This document shows positions 42,248 through 52,400 of a stretch of 64,000 bases of DNA, one piece after another (position 1 is the first letter of the stretch; every line of letters begins with the position of its first letter). Source of the stretch: Tractidigestivibacter sp050946515 (lineage in GTDB: Bacteria; Actinomycetota; Coriobacteriia; Coriobacteriales; Atopobiaceae); assembly GCF_050946515.1 (NCBI RefSeq), contig NZ_JBMNUX010000010.1:23588-87587 (forward strand), written 5' to 3'. Below the pieces are notes generated by a model, which was given only the letters and a program-made list of their open reading frames with translations, made no database searches and was not told where the DNA came from. Both the position numbers and the translations under genes were made by a program.

Positions 42248-42724
42248 ATGGAGCCTGCCGAGCTGGCGGAGAAGGTCAGGTCCCTCTGGCCCGCATGCGG
42301 CTCCCAGCCGTCGGGCGTTCCCACGCTGATGGTCCACCGCTTTTCGGGGAGGGACCTGGAGATGCCCAGTTCCCGGACCCCCTGCCTCTACCTCGTGGTC
42401 GGCGGTGCCCTTCGCCTGCACACCCCCTCCGGCATCATGGACTACGTGCCCGGGCAGTGCTCCGCGTCGTCGATTGACACTCCCGACCGGGGGTACGTCC
42501 TGGCTCCTTCGGGCTCCGGGGACTTCGTCGCGCTCTCCCTTGCGTTCACGCTCGGCGACTTCGCCTCGGTCATGACCGACCTCGACGAGAGGTCCTCCTC
42601 GTCGATACTCGAGTCGACCGTCCCCCAGGAGGAGATGGAGCTCGCGGATAGGTCGCTCGTAGAGACGTTCGCGAGGCTCGTGGACATCCCGTCGCCCTCC
42701 GTCGAAACCAAAGGTCGTCGGTGA
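42248..42724 (+). pseudogene. AraC-family regulator, N-terminal domain only (truncated)
   Basis: From the ATG at 42248 the product (158 residues) matches the N-terminal effector domain of AraC-type regulators: CLYLVVGGALRLHTPSG, YVPGQCSASSIDTP and LVETFARLVDIPSPS. The C-terminal part of this domain and the two helix-turn-helix motifs are absent. The frame ends within the GAAACCAAAGGTC motif at 42704-42716, which also occurs beside tRNA-Pro. The simplest reading is disruption by integration or deletion at that motif. The protein cannot bind DNA in the usual way. Confidence 0.75.
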
Positions 42725-42768
42725 AAGCCGGCGACCTTTTTTAGTTTCGGTGTCCTATTGGTGTCCTG
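42704..42768. repeat. Copy of the tRNA-Pro-proximal motif (candidate att/element end)
   Basis: The order here is GAAACCAAAGGTC (42704-42716), a terminator-like hairpin with a T6 tract (AAGGTCGTCGG/CCGGCGACCTT, 42710-42743), then GGTGTCCTATT (42749-42759) and GGTGTCCTG (42760-42768). The same order occurs at 34440-34514 beside tRNA-Pro (GAAACCACAGGTC, hairpin, T-tract, GGTGTCC repeats). It breaks the AraC gene. Confidence 0.65.
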
Positions 42769-43149
42769 CATTCGGGGCGCCTAGGCTCTTCCCCGGCATT
42801 ATGAAAACCTTCTCCATGCTGCCGAACGTTCCGGTTTTTCAGCTCGGGGAAACTCTGACGAGACCGGGGCATGGGTTCCTGCGCCGTTCCCCAAAGTATC
42901 CATGCAGCTGAAGCGAGGGGTTTGATCCTAGTTGGGGCAGGGGCGCGTCCTTGTTCCCTCTTGACTGCCGTAGAAGAAAAAACGGTCTATCTGCTGGTCA
43001 TGTTTTAGAACGCACTTTGCGTTTCCGTTAGAGCATCTCCGGTTTGCGGATTAGGGACTGCTATTCGCTTGATGATAAATGCCCATATTGTCAATTGTCT
43101 GCAATAATAGGCAAATGTTCTTTACCTGCTTTGTATAGAATGGTTTGCT
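42769..43149. promoter_or_regulatory. Leader of the four-gene defence operon
   Basis: There is no gene in these 381 bp. The last ~100 bp are AT-rich. A -10-like TATAGAAT at 43134-43141 lies only 8-15 bp before the presumed TTG start of the helicase gene, so the transcript could be nearly leaderless; no good -35 is visible. Promoter assignment is weak. Confidence 0.3.
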
Positions 43150-46100
43150 TTGGACGCTAGCTCTATTAAGCCTGGGATGCACGTAAAGGGGATTCTTCCC
43201 GGAGAGGTGGTCGCCATTGTCGCGGTCACCTCCTCGGACAGCACTACCAATGTCGTCTACCAGCGCCAGGACGGGAGCTTCGATTCGGTCATACTCCTTG
43301 CCCAAGACATGGCACGAATCGATCCCATCACCTTTGGCAGCGAGCGGAAGTTCGATGGTGACGCTGCCTCGTTTCTGTTGGCTTCGGAGGCCATGCGTAT
43401 CCGGTTCTCGTACGCCTTCGACAACAGACTTGCGATGCACACGTCCCTCATCGAGCCGCTCCCGCACCAGATAACGGCCGTCTACGAGGACATGCTCCCG
43501 CGGCAGCCCCTGCGCTTTCTCCTCGCAGACGATCCCGGCGCGGGCAAGACCATCATGGCTGGCCTCCTGATCAAGGAGCTCATGATCCGTGGCGAAGTGG
43601 AGAGGTGCCTGATCGTATGCCCGGGCGGGCTGGTACAGCAGTGGGTGGAGGACGAGCTTGGACCGAAGTTCGGGCTGGAGTTCAGGATGCTAACGAACGA
43701 TGTCGTCGACTCCACCCGATCTGGCAACCCCTTCAGGGACATCCCGCTCATGGTCGCCTCGATGGACAAGCTCGCCCGCGACGAGCGTCTGAAGTCGATG
43801 CTCTCGGAGGTCGAATGGGACCTCGTTGTCGTTGATGAGGCCCACAAGATGGCAGCGCACAGGAACGGGCGGAAGGTCGACGCAACCCGTCGTTACCGCC
43901 TCGGGGAGCTGCTGAGAGACCATACCCGTAACCTCCTCCTCATGACAGCCACCCCCCACAACGGCAAAGAGGGGGACTTCCAGGAGTTCATGAAGCTCCT
44001 CGACCGCGACCGCTTCGAGGGTGGCTCCGAGGCGGGAGTGGTCAGGAACACCGACGGGCTCATGCGCCGCCTCCAGAAGGAGGAGCTCCTCACCTTCGAC
44101 GGCAAGCCGCTCTTTCCAATACGGAAGGCGAGCACCCAGGCGTATACGCTGTCACCAGGCGAACAGGTCCTCTACGAGGACGTCTCTGACTACGTCCGCG
44201 AGGGTTTCAACCGCGCGGACAGAATCGTGAGGCAGGACCGGCGGAATGCCGTTGGGTTCGCGCTGACCTCGCTCCAAAGGAGGCTCGCATCATCCCCAAT
44301 GGCCGCTTGGCGCTCCCTGGGGAGGCGCCGGAAGCGCCTCGAGGAGCTCGCAAGGGAGGTTCGGGACCACGGAACATACACTCCGGGAGGACGTTCCGGC
44401 TTGGACCGGGAAGACCTGTTCTGGGACGAGTGGGACGACGATGACATCGAGGACGCCCAGGACGACGAGACCATCGAGCTGGACGACGCGACCGCCTCGC
44501 GGACATACGAGGAGCTCGAGGCGGAGATAGCCGAGCTCAGGTCTCTGGAGGCCGAGGCCGCCGACGTCCTCCACAAGGGAGAGGACCGGAAGTGGGGCGA
44601 GCTCCTCGGCCTCCTCGAGAGTCCGCAGATGCGCGACGCAAACGGAAAGCGGGAAAAGCTCATCGTCTTCACCGAGTACGCCGACACGCTCGAATACCTC
44701 GAGGGGAGACTCGCAAGCTACCTTGGCTCCGCCGACCGCCTACGCACCATCAGGGGCGGCATGAACCGGGATCAGCGCCGTCAAGTCGAGGCGGACTTCA
44801 AGCAGAACGACGAGGTGAGCGTCCTCGTGGCCACAGATGCCGCAGGCGAGGGCATCAACCTACAGGTGTCACATATCCTCATCAACTACGATCTGCCCTG
44901 GAACCCGAATCGCATTGAGCAGCGCTTCGGCCGCATCCACCGTATCGGGCAGCGCCATACGTGCTACATGTACAACCTGGTGGCCGTGAACACCAGGGAG
45001 GGGGACGTCTGGAAGAGGCTCTTCGACAAGCTGGAGCAGGAGTCCGAGACGCTCCACGGAAGGGTTTTCGACGTGCTCGGCAAGGTGACGTATGACGACA
45101 AGACCCTCGCGGACCTTCTTCTCGAGGCGATCCGCGAGGACGAGACGCCCGAGCGCCAGCGCTACCTCGACACCGTAATCGACAGCTCGCTCGACACCGA
45201 GCGGCTCAGGAAGCTCATGGCCACCGACGTCCTCGCTACGGACACACTTGACGTCGAGGACGTGCGAAGGGTGCGTGCGGACATAGAGCGCGCGAACGCG
45301 ATGCGCCTCCAGCCCCACTACATCCGAAGCTTCTTCGCCCGGGCGCTCGAAGACCTCGGTGGGCACCTCGCCTCAAACCGAGACGGCACCTGGCGCATCC
45401 GCAAGGTGCCGCTTGCCGTCAGGGTGAGCTCCTCGACCGGCGCCAGGCGCCCACTCGCGGAACGGTACGAGTCGCTCGCTTTCGACAAAGACGACGTGAA
45501 GGATCCCGGCAGGACCGACTTGGTGTGCGTGGGGCACCCTCTTCTCGACGCAGTCGTGGAGGAGACCCTTGCTAAGCATGGCAGCTCCCTCGAGAGGGGC
45601 TCGCTCCTCGTTGACGACGCAAACCGCACACTCGGGCCCCGGGAGCTCCTGACCTACCTTCTCACGCTCAAGGACGGCTGCGACAACGTCTGCGAGCGGC
45701 GCCTCTACTACGTGGAGGTAGAGAGGGGGCATGAGCCTGTCCTGTTCGGCAATGCGCCCTACATCGACTACAGGCCCCCGAAAGCGGATGAGAAGGAGGC
45801 GCTTGACACCGGGCGCCTGGACCCTCTCGAGCTCGCAGACGACGCGGAGAGCAAAGCCGAGAGGGCTCTCATGGACGGGCCCGTCAGTCACGACATTCGC
45901 GAGATATCCCGCAGGAGAAGCGAGAGGGTCGACCGCGTTGAGTGCGCGGTCCGCCTGAGGCTCAACCACGCAATCGCGGCCGCGAGCACCGACGAGCAAC
46001 GCTGGGCGGAGCGTGCCAGGGGTGGTGACGAGGGAGCCCGACCCACCGCGGCCAACAAGCGGCGCGAGCTCGAATCGCTCAAAGCAAGGCGTGAGATCCG

Positions 46101-46650
46101 CCTGAGGGAGCTGGAGGGCGAACGCATGGTCCGGGCGAAGCCCCTCAAACTCGTATCGGCTGCCATCGTCATCCCCTCTAGGGCTTTCACAAGCAACGCA
46201 CAGGATGCGAAAGACGCGTTCGAGGCGCGCAAGGCGTCCGAGGAGCGTGGCATGGACGCCGTCATGACCATCGAGAGGTGGCTCCGCAACTCCCCGAAGG
46301 ACGTCTCCCGCTTCAACCTGGGCTGGGACGTCGAGTCGGACGTCGAGCACGCCGACGGTACGCGGGACAAGCGATTCATCGAGAGCAAGGGCGTCCGCGA
46401 GGACGCCGACACAGTGACGCTCTCGGCAAACGAGGTTCGGCAGGCGGCAGGCAACATGGACACCTTCGTCTTGGCGGTGACCAAGCCGTCTAAGCGGGGG
46501 ACGAACACCACCTACTACTATGGGGCGATACGCGACGACTACAACCCGGCGCTCGACTCGTACCCGTTCAAGCTCAAGGCACTAGAGGGGCGGGCGACCA
46601 CCTGCGAGACTTTTGACATCGAGGACGGAAAATGTACAAGAAGAAGCTGA
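43150..46650 (+). CDS. SNF2-type helicase with DUF3883-like C-terminal domain
   Basis: This is a large (1166-residue) DNA translocase and the first gene of the four-gene cluster. Motifs are Walker A DDPGAGKTIMAGLLIKEL (~126), VVVDEAHKMAA (~227), MTATPHNGKEGDF, and the C-terminal helicase box LVATDAAGEGINLQ with NPNRIEQRFGRIHRIGQ. The last ~110 residues match the DUF3883/No-Vein type, with FNLGWDVESDVEH, RFIESKGVRED and SANEVRQAA, a PD-(D/E)xK-like fold. The start is probably the TTG at 43150, since IKPGMHVKG just after it looks conserved; an ATG at 43177 is the alternative. It overlaps the methylase gene by 19 bp. It resembles DISARM DrmD. Confidence 0.9.
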   Translation: MDASSIKPGMHVKGILPGEVVAIVAVTSSDSTTNVVYQRQDGSFDSVILLAQDMARIDPITFGSERKFDGDAASFLLASEAMRIRFSYAFDNRLAMHTSLIEPLPHQITAVYEDMLPRQPLRFLLADDPGAGKTIMAGLLIKELMIRGEVERCLIVCPGGLVQQWVEDELGPKFGLEFRMLTNDVVDSTRSGNPFRDIPLMVASMDKLARDERLKSMLSEVEWDLVVVDEAHKMAAHRNGRKVDATRRYRLGELLRDHTRNLLLMTATPHNGKEGDFQEFMKLLDRDRFEGGSEAGVVRNTDGLMRRLQKEELLTFDGKPLFPIRKASTQAYTLSPGEQVLYEDVSDYVREGFNRADRIVRQDRRNAVGFALTSLQRRLASSPMAAWRSLGRRRKRLEELAREVRDHGTYTPGGRSGLDREDLFWDEWDDDDIEDAQDDETIELDDATASRTYEELEAEIAELRSLEAEAADVLHKGEDRKWGELLGLLESPQMRDANGKREKLIVFTEYADTLEYLEGRLASYLGSADRLRTIRGGMNRDQRRQVEADFKQNDEVSVLVATDAAGEGINLQVSHILINYDLPWNPNRIEQRFGRIHRIGQRHTCYMYNLVAVNTREGDVWKRLFDKLEQESETLHGRVFDVLGKVTYDDKTLADLLLEAIREDETPERQRYLDTVIDSSLDTERLRKLMATDVLATDTLDVEDVRRVRADIERANAMRLQPHYIRSFFARALEDLGGHLASNRDGTWRIRKVPLAVRVSSSTGARRPLAERYESLAFDKDDVKDPGRTDLVCVGHPLLDAVVEETLAKHGSSLERGSLLVDDANRTLGPRELLTYLLTLKDGCDNVCERRLYYVEVERGHEPVLFGNAPYIDYRPPKADEKEALDTGRLDPLELADDAESKAERALMDGPVSHDIREISRRRSERVDRVECAVRLRLNHAIAAASTDEQRWAERARGGDEGARPTAANKRRELESLKARREIRLRELEGERMVRAKPLKLVSAAIVIPSRAFTSNAQDAKDAFEARKASEERGMDAVMTIERWLRNSPKDVSRFNLGWDVESDVEHADGTRDKRFIESKGVREDADTVTLSANEVRQAAGNMDTFVLAVTKPSKRGTNTTYYYGAIRDDYNPALDSYPFKLKALEGRATTCETFDIEDGKCTRRS

Positions 46651-49424
46651 TAGAGACCTCCATCCCACTAGAGGACATCAACGCTCAGTCGGTACGCGAG
46701 AAGTCCATCCGAAAGGGGCATCCGTCGACCCTGCACCTTTGGTGGGCGAGGCGCCCGTTGGCTGCCGCTCGCTGTGTAATATTCGCCAGCATGGTGGACG
46801 ACCCGTCTGGACATCCGGAGCTCTTCCCGACCGAGGATGAGCAGGACAGGGAGCGGGAACGGCTATTCGGAATCATTCGCCGACTCGCCGACTGGGACAA
46901 CATCGAAGACTCGCGTCTCTACGATGAGGCCCGCAGGGAGATGCTGAAATATGCCCCCAACGGCAGACTGCCAGAGTTCCTGGACCCCTTCGCCGGTGGA
47001 GGGGCGCTGCCGCTGGAGGCACAGAGGTTGGGCCTCGTGTCCCACGCCGCGGACCTGAACCCCATCCCAGTGACGCTCAACCGCGCGATGATAGACATCC
47101 CCGCAAGGTTCTGCGGACATGATCCCGTAAACCCCGAGGCGAGGCGCCCGGGATATGGGGGCACGTGGACGAGGGCAAATGGCTTGGCAAGCGATGTCGA
47201 GTACTATGCGAATAGGATGCGTGATCTTGCCATCGAGCGGATAGGGAAGAATTATCCGAAGGTGAGAGTTTCCGACAGTTCCGATAAGAAGTTGGCGACT
47301 CCCATCGCATATATCTGGGCACGTACCGTGCCCTGCCCCAACCCTGCCTGCCATCATGAGACGCCACTTGTACGTTCGTTTTGGCTCTCCAAGAAGAAGG
47401 GTCATCGTGCTTATATCGAACCCCTGATTGATAACGATTCAATTCGATATACCGTGCATAGCGACCATGATGGGTGGAAAGACTTTACACATGTTGAAGA
47501 GGGGACAATCGGAAGACAGGGCGGCAGATGTCTGTTTTGCGGCTCCCCACTCTCACTAGATTATGTAAGGGCGGAAGGCCGTAGTCATCATCTCAAACGT
47601 CATCTGATGGCTATTGTTCTCGAAAACCCAGCTGGATCAGGGCGTTTGTATCGTTCTGCAACTTCAAATGACTCTCGAATTGCTGACGGGGTAGCATTGC
47701 CAACAAATGTCCCCATGGCGACCATCACTCATAATTCCCGGGACTTTAAGACCCCTAATTATGGGATGGCCAGGTTTGTGGACCTTTTCACAAACAGGCA
47801 GCTTACTGCCCTTGTCACCCTATCGGATCTCGTCAGCGAGATTCGTCCAATGATTGAGGAGGATGCCATCCGCGCGGGAATGCCAGACGACCATCGTGGA
47901 CTTGCTACTGGTGGGGCTGGTGCTCACGCATATGCGGAGGCTGTCTCGGTCTATCTCGCCCTCATGGTGGACAAGGAGGCTGACTACTGTTCATCGATTT
48001 GTACCTGGCATAGCTCAAGAGAGCTAATCCGCAACGTCTTTTCTCGTCAAGCCATTCCTATGGCCTGGGACTACGCGGAGGTTAACCCCTTGTCAGAGTC
48101 CTCCGGCTCATTCGTCAGCATGATGCGGCAGGTCGTTGAGGCTATCAAGGCTCTCCCCGCCAGGCCGGAGTGCGATGCGGTGCAGCGCGATGCTGCGAAG
48201 ACTGAGGGCATGTCCAATCTCCTTATATCAACAGATCCGCCCTATTACGACAACATCGACTATTCTGACCTTTCGGATTTTTTCTACATCTGGATGCGCA
48301 GGAGCCTAAAGTCCATTTGGCCCGAAACCTTCGGCACAGTACTGACCCCCAAGGCAGAAGAGCTAGTGGCGACACCATATCGCTTCGAGGGTGGAAAGGA
48401 CGAAGCGAAGGCCTTCTTCGAGAACGGAATGCGCGAAACCTTCAAGCGGCTTGCCAAAGTCATGTCAGACGACTACCCAATGACCGTGTACTACGCCTAC
48501 AAGCAATCAGAAACCACAGACGAGGGCCGTACTTCCTCAGGTTGGGAGACCATGCTCCAGGCGCTTATGGACGCCGGGCTGCAGATCACCGGAACCTGGC
48601 CGATTCGGACGGAGATGGGAAACCGTACCATCGCTAGCGGTTCTAACGCCCTCGCATCCTCCATCGTGCTGGTGTGCCGCAAACGGCCGGACGAGGCCCC
48701 TGTCGCATCGCGAACGGAGTTTATACGCGGGTTGCGGAAGAGCCTCCGCTCCGGCCTTGCCGACATGCAGGGCGGGTCGATAGCCCCGGTTGACCTCGCG
48801 CAGGCATCGATTGGCCCGGGCATGGCCGCCTTCTCGAGCTACTCAAAGGTCGTCGAGGCCGACGGCAGCGCCATGAGCGTGAGGACCGCACTCGGGCTGA
48901 TCAACGACCAGCTCGACGCTCTCATGGGAGAGAGGGGGGAGGATCTGGACCGCGAAACCCGGTTCTGCCTTTCCTGGTACGAGCAGTACGGATTCGGTCC
49001 GGGGCCTTTCGGCGAAGCGGAGACCCTCCGCAACGCACGGGGCGCCTCGCTCGGGGACCTCGAGCATGCTGCCGTGCTCAGCATGGGCGGGGGCAAGGTA
49101 AAGCTCGTAAGACCTGGGCAAGAGGTTGACGTCCAGCAAGCTCGTCTTGCTCCATCGTGCTGGAGCGACCTCATGGCCGAGCTCACCGCCCTCGAGTCTA
49201 GGGACGGGATAGGGGGCGCCGCAAAGGTCGCCTCGCAGCTCGACGACGCGCGCGCCGCGAGGACGAAGTCGCTCGCCTACATCCTTTACCAGCTTGCGGA
49301 GCGCACCGGGCGAGGGGAGGACGCCCAGATGTTCAACGACTTCGTGACGTCGTGGGACGACCTGACGGAACGTGCGGATGGCCTGAGGCGGGCAATTCCC
49401 GTCCAGACGTCGTTCGATTTCTAA
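46632..49424 (+). CDS. DUF1156-type adenine-specific DNA methyltransferase
   Basis: The 930-residue protein belongs to the COG1743 family of Zn-ribbon methylases. Its N-terminus carries the DUF1156 signature SIRKGHPSTLHLWWARRPLA. SAM motif I is FLDPFAGGGALPLEAQRLG (~115), a Zn-ribbon follows with CPNPACHHET and CLFCGSPLS, and catalytic motif IV is STDPPYYDNIDYSDL (~533). It presumably marks self DNA and/or is needed for defence activity. The start overlaps the helicase gene. The coding DNA from roughly 47.2 to 48.3 kb (Zn-ribbon to DPPY) looks clearly lower in GC than the flanks, suggesting mosaic exchange. Confidence 0.9.
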   Translation: MYKKKLIETSIPLEDINAQSVREKSIRKGHPSTLHLWWARRPLAAARCVIFASMVDDPSGHPELFPTEDEQDRERERLFGIIRRLADWDNIEDSRLYDEARREMLKYAPNGRLPEFLDPFAGGGALPLEAQRLGLVSHAADLNPIPVTLNRAMIDIPARFCGHDPVNPEARRPGYGGTWTRANGLASDVEYYANRMRDLAIERIGKNYPKVRVSDSSDKKLATPIAYIWARTVPCPNPACHHETPLVRSFWLSKKKGHRAYIEPLIDNDSIRYTVHSDHDGWKDFTHVEEGTIGRQGGRCLFCGSPLSLDYVRAEGRSHHLKRHLMAIVLENPAGSGRLYRSATSNDSRIADGVALPTNVPMATITHNSRDFKTPNYGMARFVDLFTNRQLTALVTLSDLVSEIRPMIEEDAIRAGMPDDHRGLATGGAGAHAYAEAVSVYLALMVDKEADYCSSICTWHSSRELIRNVFSRQAIPMAWDYAEVNPLSESSGSFVSMMRQVVEAIKALPARPECDAVQRDAAKTEGMSNLLISTDPPYYDNIDYSDLSDFFYIWMRRSLKSIWPETFGTVLTPKAEELVATPYRFEGGKDEAKAFFENGMRETFKRLAKVMSDDYPMTVYYAYKQSETTDEGRTSSGWETMLQALMDAGLQITGTWPIRTEMGNRTIASGSNALASSIVLVCRKRPDEAPVASRTEFIRGLRKSLRSGLADMQGGSIAPVDLAQASIGPGMAAFSSYSKVVEADGSAMSVRTALGLINDQLDALMGERGEDLDRETRFCLSWYEQYGFGPGPFGEAETLRNARGASLGDLEHAAVLSMGGGKVKLVRPGQEVDVQQARLAPSCWSDLMAELTALESRDGIGGAAKVASQLDDARAARTKSLAYILYQLAERTGRGEDAQMFNDFVTSWDDLTERADGLRRAIPVQTSFDF

Positions 49425-49442
49425 TATTGACAGGAGCTCGTG

Positions 49443-52400
49443 ATGAACACGAAACTGGACAACAACTCGCTGGTCGGCAAGGCGTTCGACCAGATGAGGC
49501 CCGCGCTCGGCGCCTTCATCATGCGGGAGATGATCCGCAACTACCATGACGCTTGGTGGACGGACGGGGTGCTGGGCCATCTCTACGAGGACCAGCGGAG
49601 GGACGTCACGGGCCTCGACTCCGCCGACGACACGGAGCGGATAGACTCGCTCGACATCCTCCTCATGATGCGCCTCATAGTCCAGTCGTGGAAGGACGTC
49701 TTCCGAGCGGTGCTGGACCGACGGTCGAGGTCGTGGGTGCGCGAGCTCATTGACACGCGCAACTCGTGGGCCCACAGAACCGGCGATGGCTTCTCGGACG
49801 AGGAGACGACTCGCGCACTCGACACAATGGCGCTCCTGATGGACCAGATAGACCCGGAGACCTCCGTCGCGATCAGGGACTACAGGCGCGCCGTCATGGA
49901 ACGGCACGCGGTCACGGCCGAGCCGGTCCCCGGCGCCTTGAGCCCCGCCTCTTGGAGCGCCGTCGTGCCCTCAAGACCGACTGGGGGGGAGAAGTTAGCG
50001 GCGCTCAGGCCCTGGCGCAGCGTCGTTGCCCCCAAGGACGACGTCGCCCGAGGGGAGTTCAAGACGGCGGAGTTCGCGCTCGACCTCGCGACAGTTGCCA
50101 AGGGAGAGGCCGGCTTCGAGTACCAGGACCCCAAGGAATTCTTCTCGCGAACCTTCATCACCGAGGGCATGAGGTCGCTGCTCGTCAATGTCGTGAGGCG
50201 CGTGTCGCCTGACGTTGGCGGCGGGGATCCCATCATCGAGCTGAAGACTGCATTCGGGGGCGGCAAGACACACAGCATGCTCGCCGTGTACCACCTCATG
50301 AGGACCTCGAGGATAGCCCGCGAGCTCCCGGGCGTCGCGGACGTGATGGACACCGCCGGCGTGAGTCGGCTCCCTGATAAGGTCTATGTGGCGACGCTGG
50401 TTGGGACGGACCTGGACCCGTCATCCTCCAAGAACCCGCCCTTCCTCTCAGGGAAGGTGAACACCATCTGGGGCGAGATGGCCTACCAGCTCTGCCTCCA
50501 GAAGGGCGATCCGACCCCGTACGGCATCATCCGCTCGGCAGATTCCAAGGGAGTCGCCCCGGGCACCGACGCGCTCACCAGGTTCTTCAGAGAAATCGGT
50601 CCCTGCGTGATACTGATGGACGAGTTCGTCCCCTATGCGCGAAACCTCTATGGCAACGACAAGAAAAACCTTCCGGCGGGAACCTTCGATAGCGTGCTCG
50701 CCTTCGTGCAGCAGCTTACCGAGGCGGTTAAGCGCACCGACGACTGCGTGCTCATCGCCTCGCTCGCCGAGAGCGACCGCGAGCAGGGCGGCGAGGGCGG
50801 TAGGGAGGCGTTCGAGCGCGTCGAGCGCATCTTCGGCCGCGTCAACACGATCTGGCGCGCGGCGTCGAACGAGGAGGGCTTCGAGATCGTGAAGAAGCGG
50901 CTCTTCGGCACCTATGACGAGTCGCTCGCGGAGCCCGTCGCGGACGCGTTCATGTCCTACTATGCCGAGGCGCCGGACAAGTTCCCCGTGGAGTGCCGCG
51001 ACGCGTCTTACAGGGACCGGATCCTTCGCTGCTACCCAGTTCACCCACAGCTCTTCGACAGGCTCTACGAGGACTGGAGCACCCTAGAAAACTTCCAGAG
51101 GACGCGCGGCGTCCTGAGGCTGATGGCTACCATCGTCCACAACCTATGGGAGGCGAACGACGCCGACCCGCTCATCATGCCCGGGTCGGTGGACTTCTCC
51201 GACTCCCGCATCGGCGAGGAGATCTTCCAGTACCTGGATCCGGCATGGAACGCAATAGTCGACACCGATGTCGACGGCAGCGGGTCCATTCCCGCAGCGA
51301 TCGACCGCAACAACAGCCGGTTCTCACGGCCGATGGCTGCCAGGAGGGTGTCGAGGACCATATTCCTCGGAAGCGCGCCCTCCTCGAGGGGAGAGAGCCT
51401 GAGGGGACTTGATGCCTCCGACATCAGGCTCGGCGCCGCTGTTCCGGGCACGAACGTAACCATCTTCGACGACGCCCTCGCGAAGATGAGGGACGAGCTC
51501 AGCTATCTCTATACCACAGGGACGCGCTACTGGTACGACACGCACCCAACGCTCGAGAAGATGGCGAGGGACCGGGCGGCGAGTCAGGGCGAGGACGCCA
51601 TCACTTCCCGCATAATCGAAATCGTAAGGAGTAGCGAGAGGGGTACCAGGGCCGGATTCCATTCGGTGCACTCCTGCCCGCAGTCAAGCGCGGAGGTACC
51701 TGACGAGCCGTTCCTCTCGCTCGTGATCCTTCCTCCCGACAAGACCCTCGGGCATGACCCTGATCGCTCGAAGGCAATCGCCTGGGCAGCCGACTGCCTG
51801 AGCATGTGCGGTGAAGCGATGCGTACCAACCGGAACATGCTCCTCTTCGTCGCCGCGGACGCCACGTCCATCCAAGACGCGCGCAGCGCCGTCCGGAGGG
51901 AACTCGCGTGGAAGAGCATCGAACGGGATTCCGACGCCATCGAGCTGACCCGCAGCGCCGTCGTGGACATGCGGGGGAAGCTGAGGAACGCCACCTCGCG
52001 CGCGACGCGAATGGTACTGGGGGCCTACAAGCACCTGGTATTCCCCATTCAGGATGCAAACAACCTGTCTGCCATCGATTGGGATAGCGCGACCATGGAC
52101 GGGAGTGACGCTATATCGAAACGTGCGTGGAACCGTGCCAAAGCCGATGGGCTTGTCGCAGAGGCCTTCTCGCCATACATGCTCGAGCGTGACCTCGACG
52201 CAATTCTGCTCGGGGAAAGGGACAACATTCGGGTCTCGGAGCTGTGGGATGACTACTGCAGGTACTGCTACCTCCAGACCCTGACCTCCCAGGAGGTGCT
52301 CCAGACGTCTGTCGAGCAAGGAGTGCAGAGCAGGGACTACTTCGCGTATGCCGATGGCGTGGACGATGATGGCCGCTACCTTGGAATCAGGCTGGGCGAA

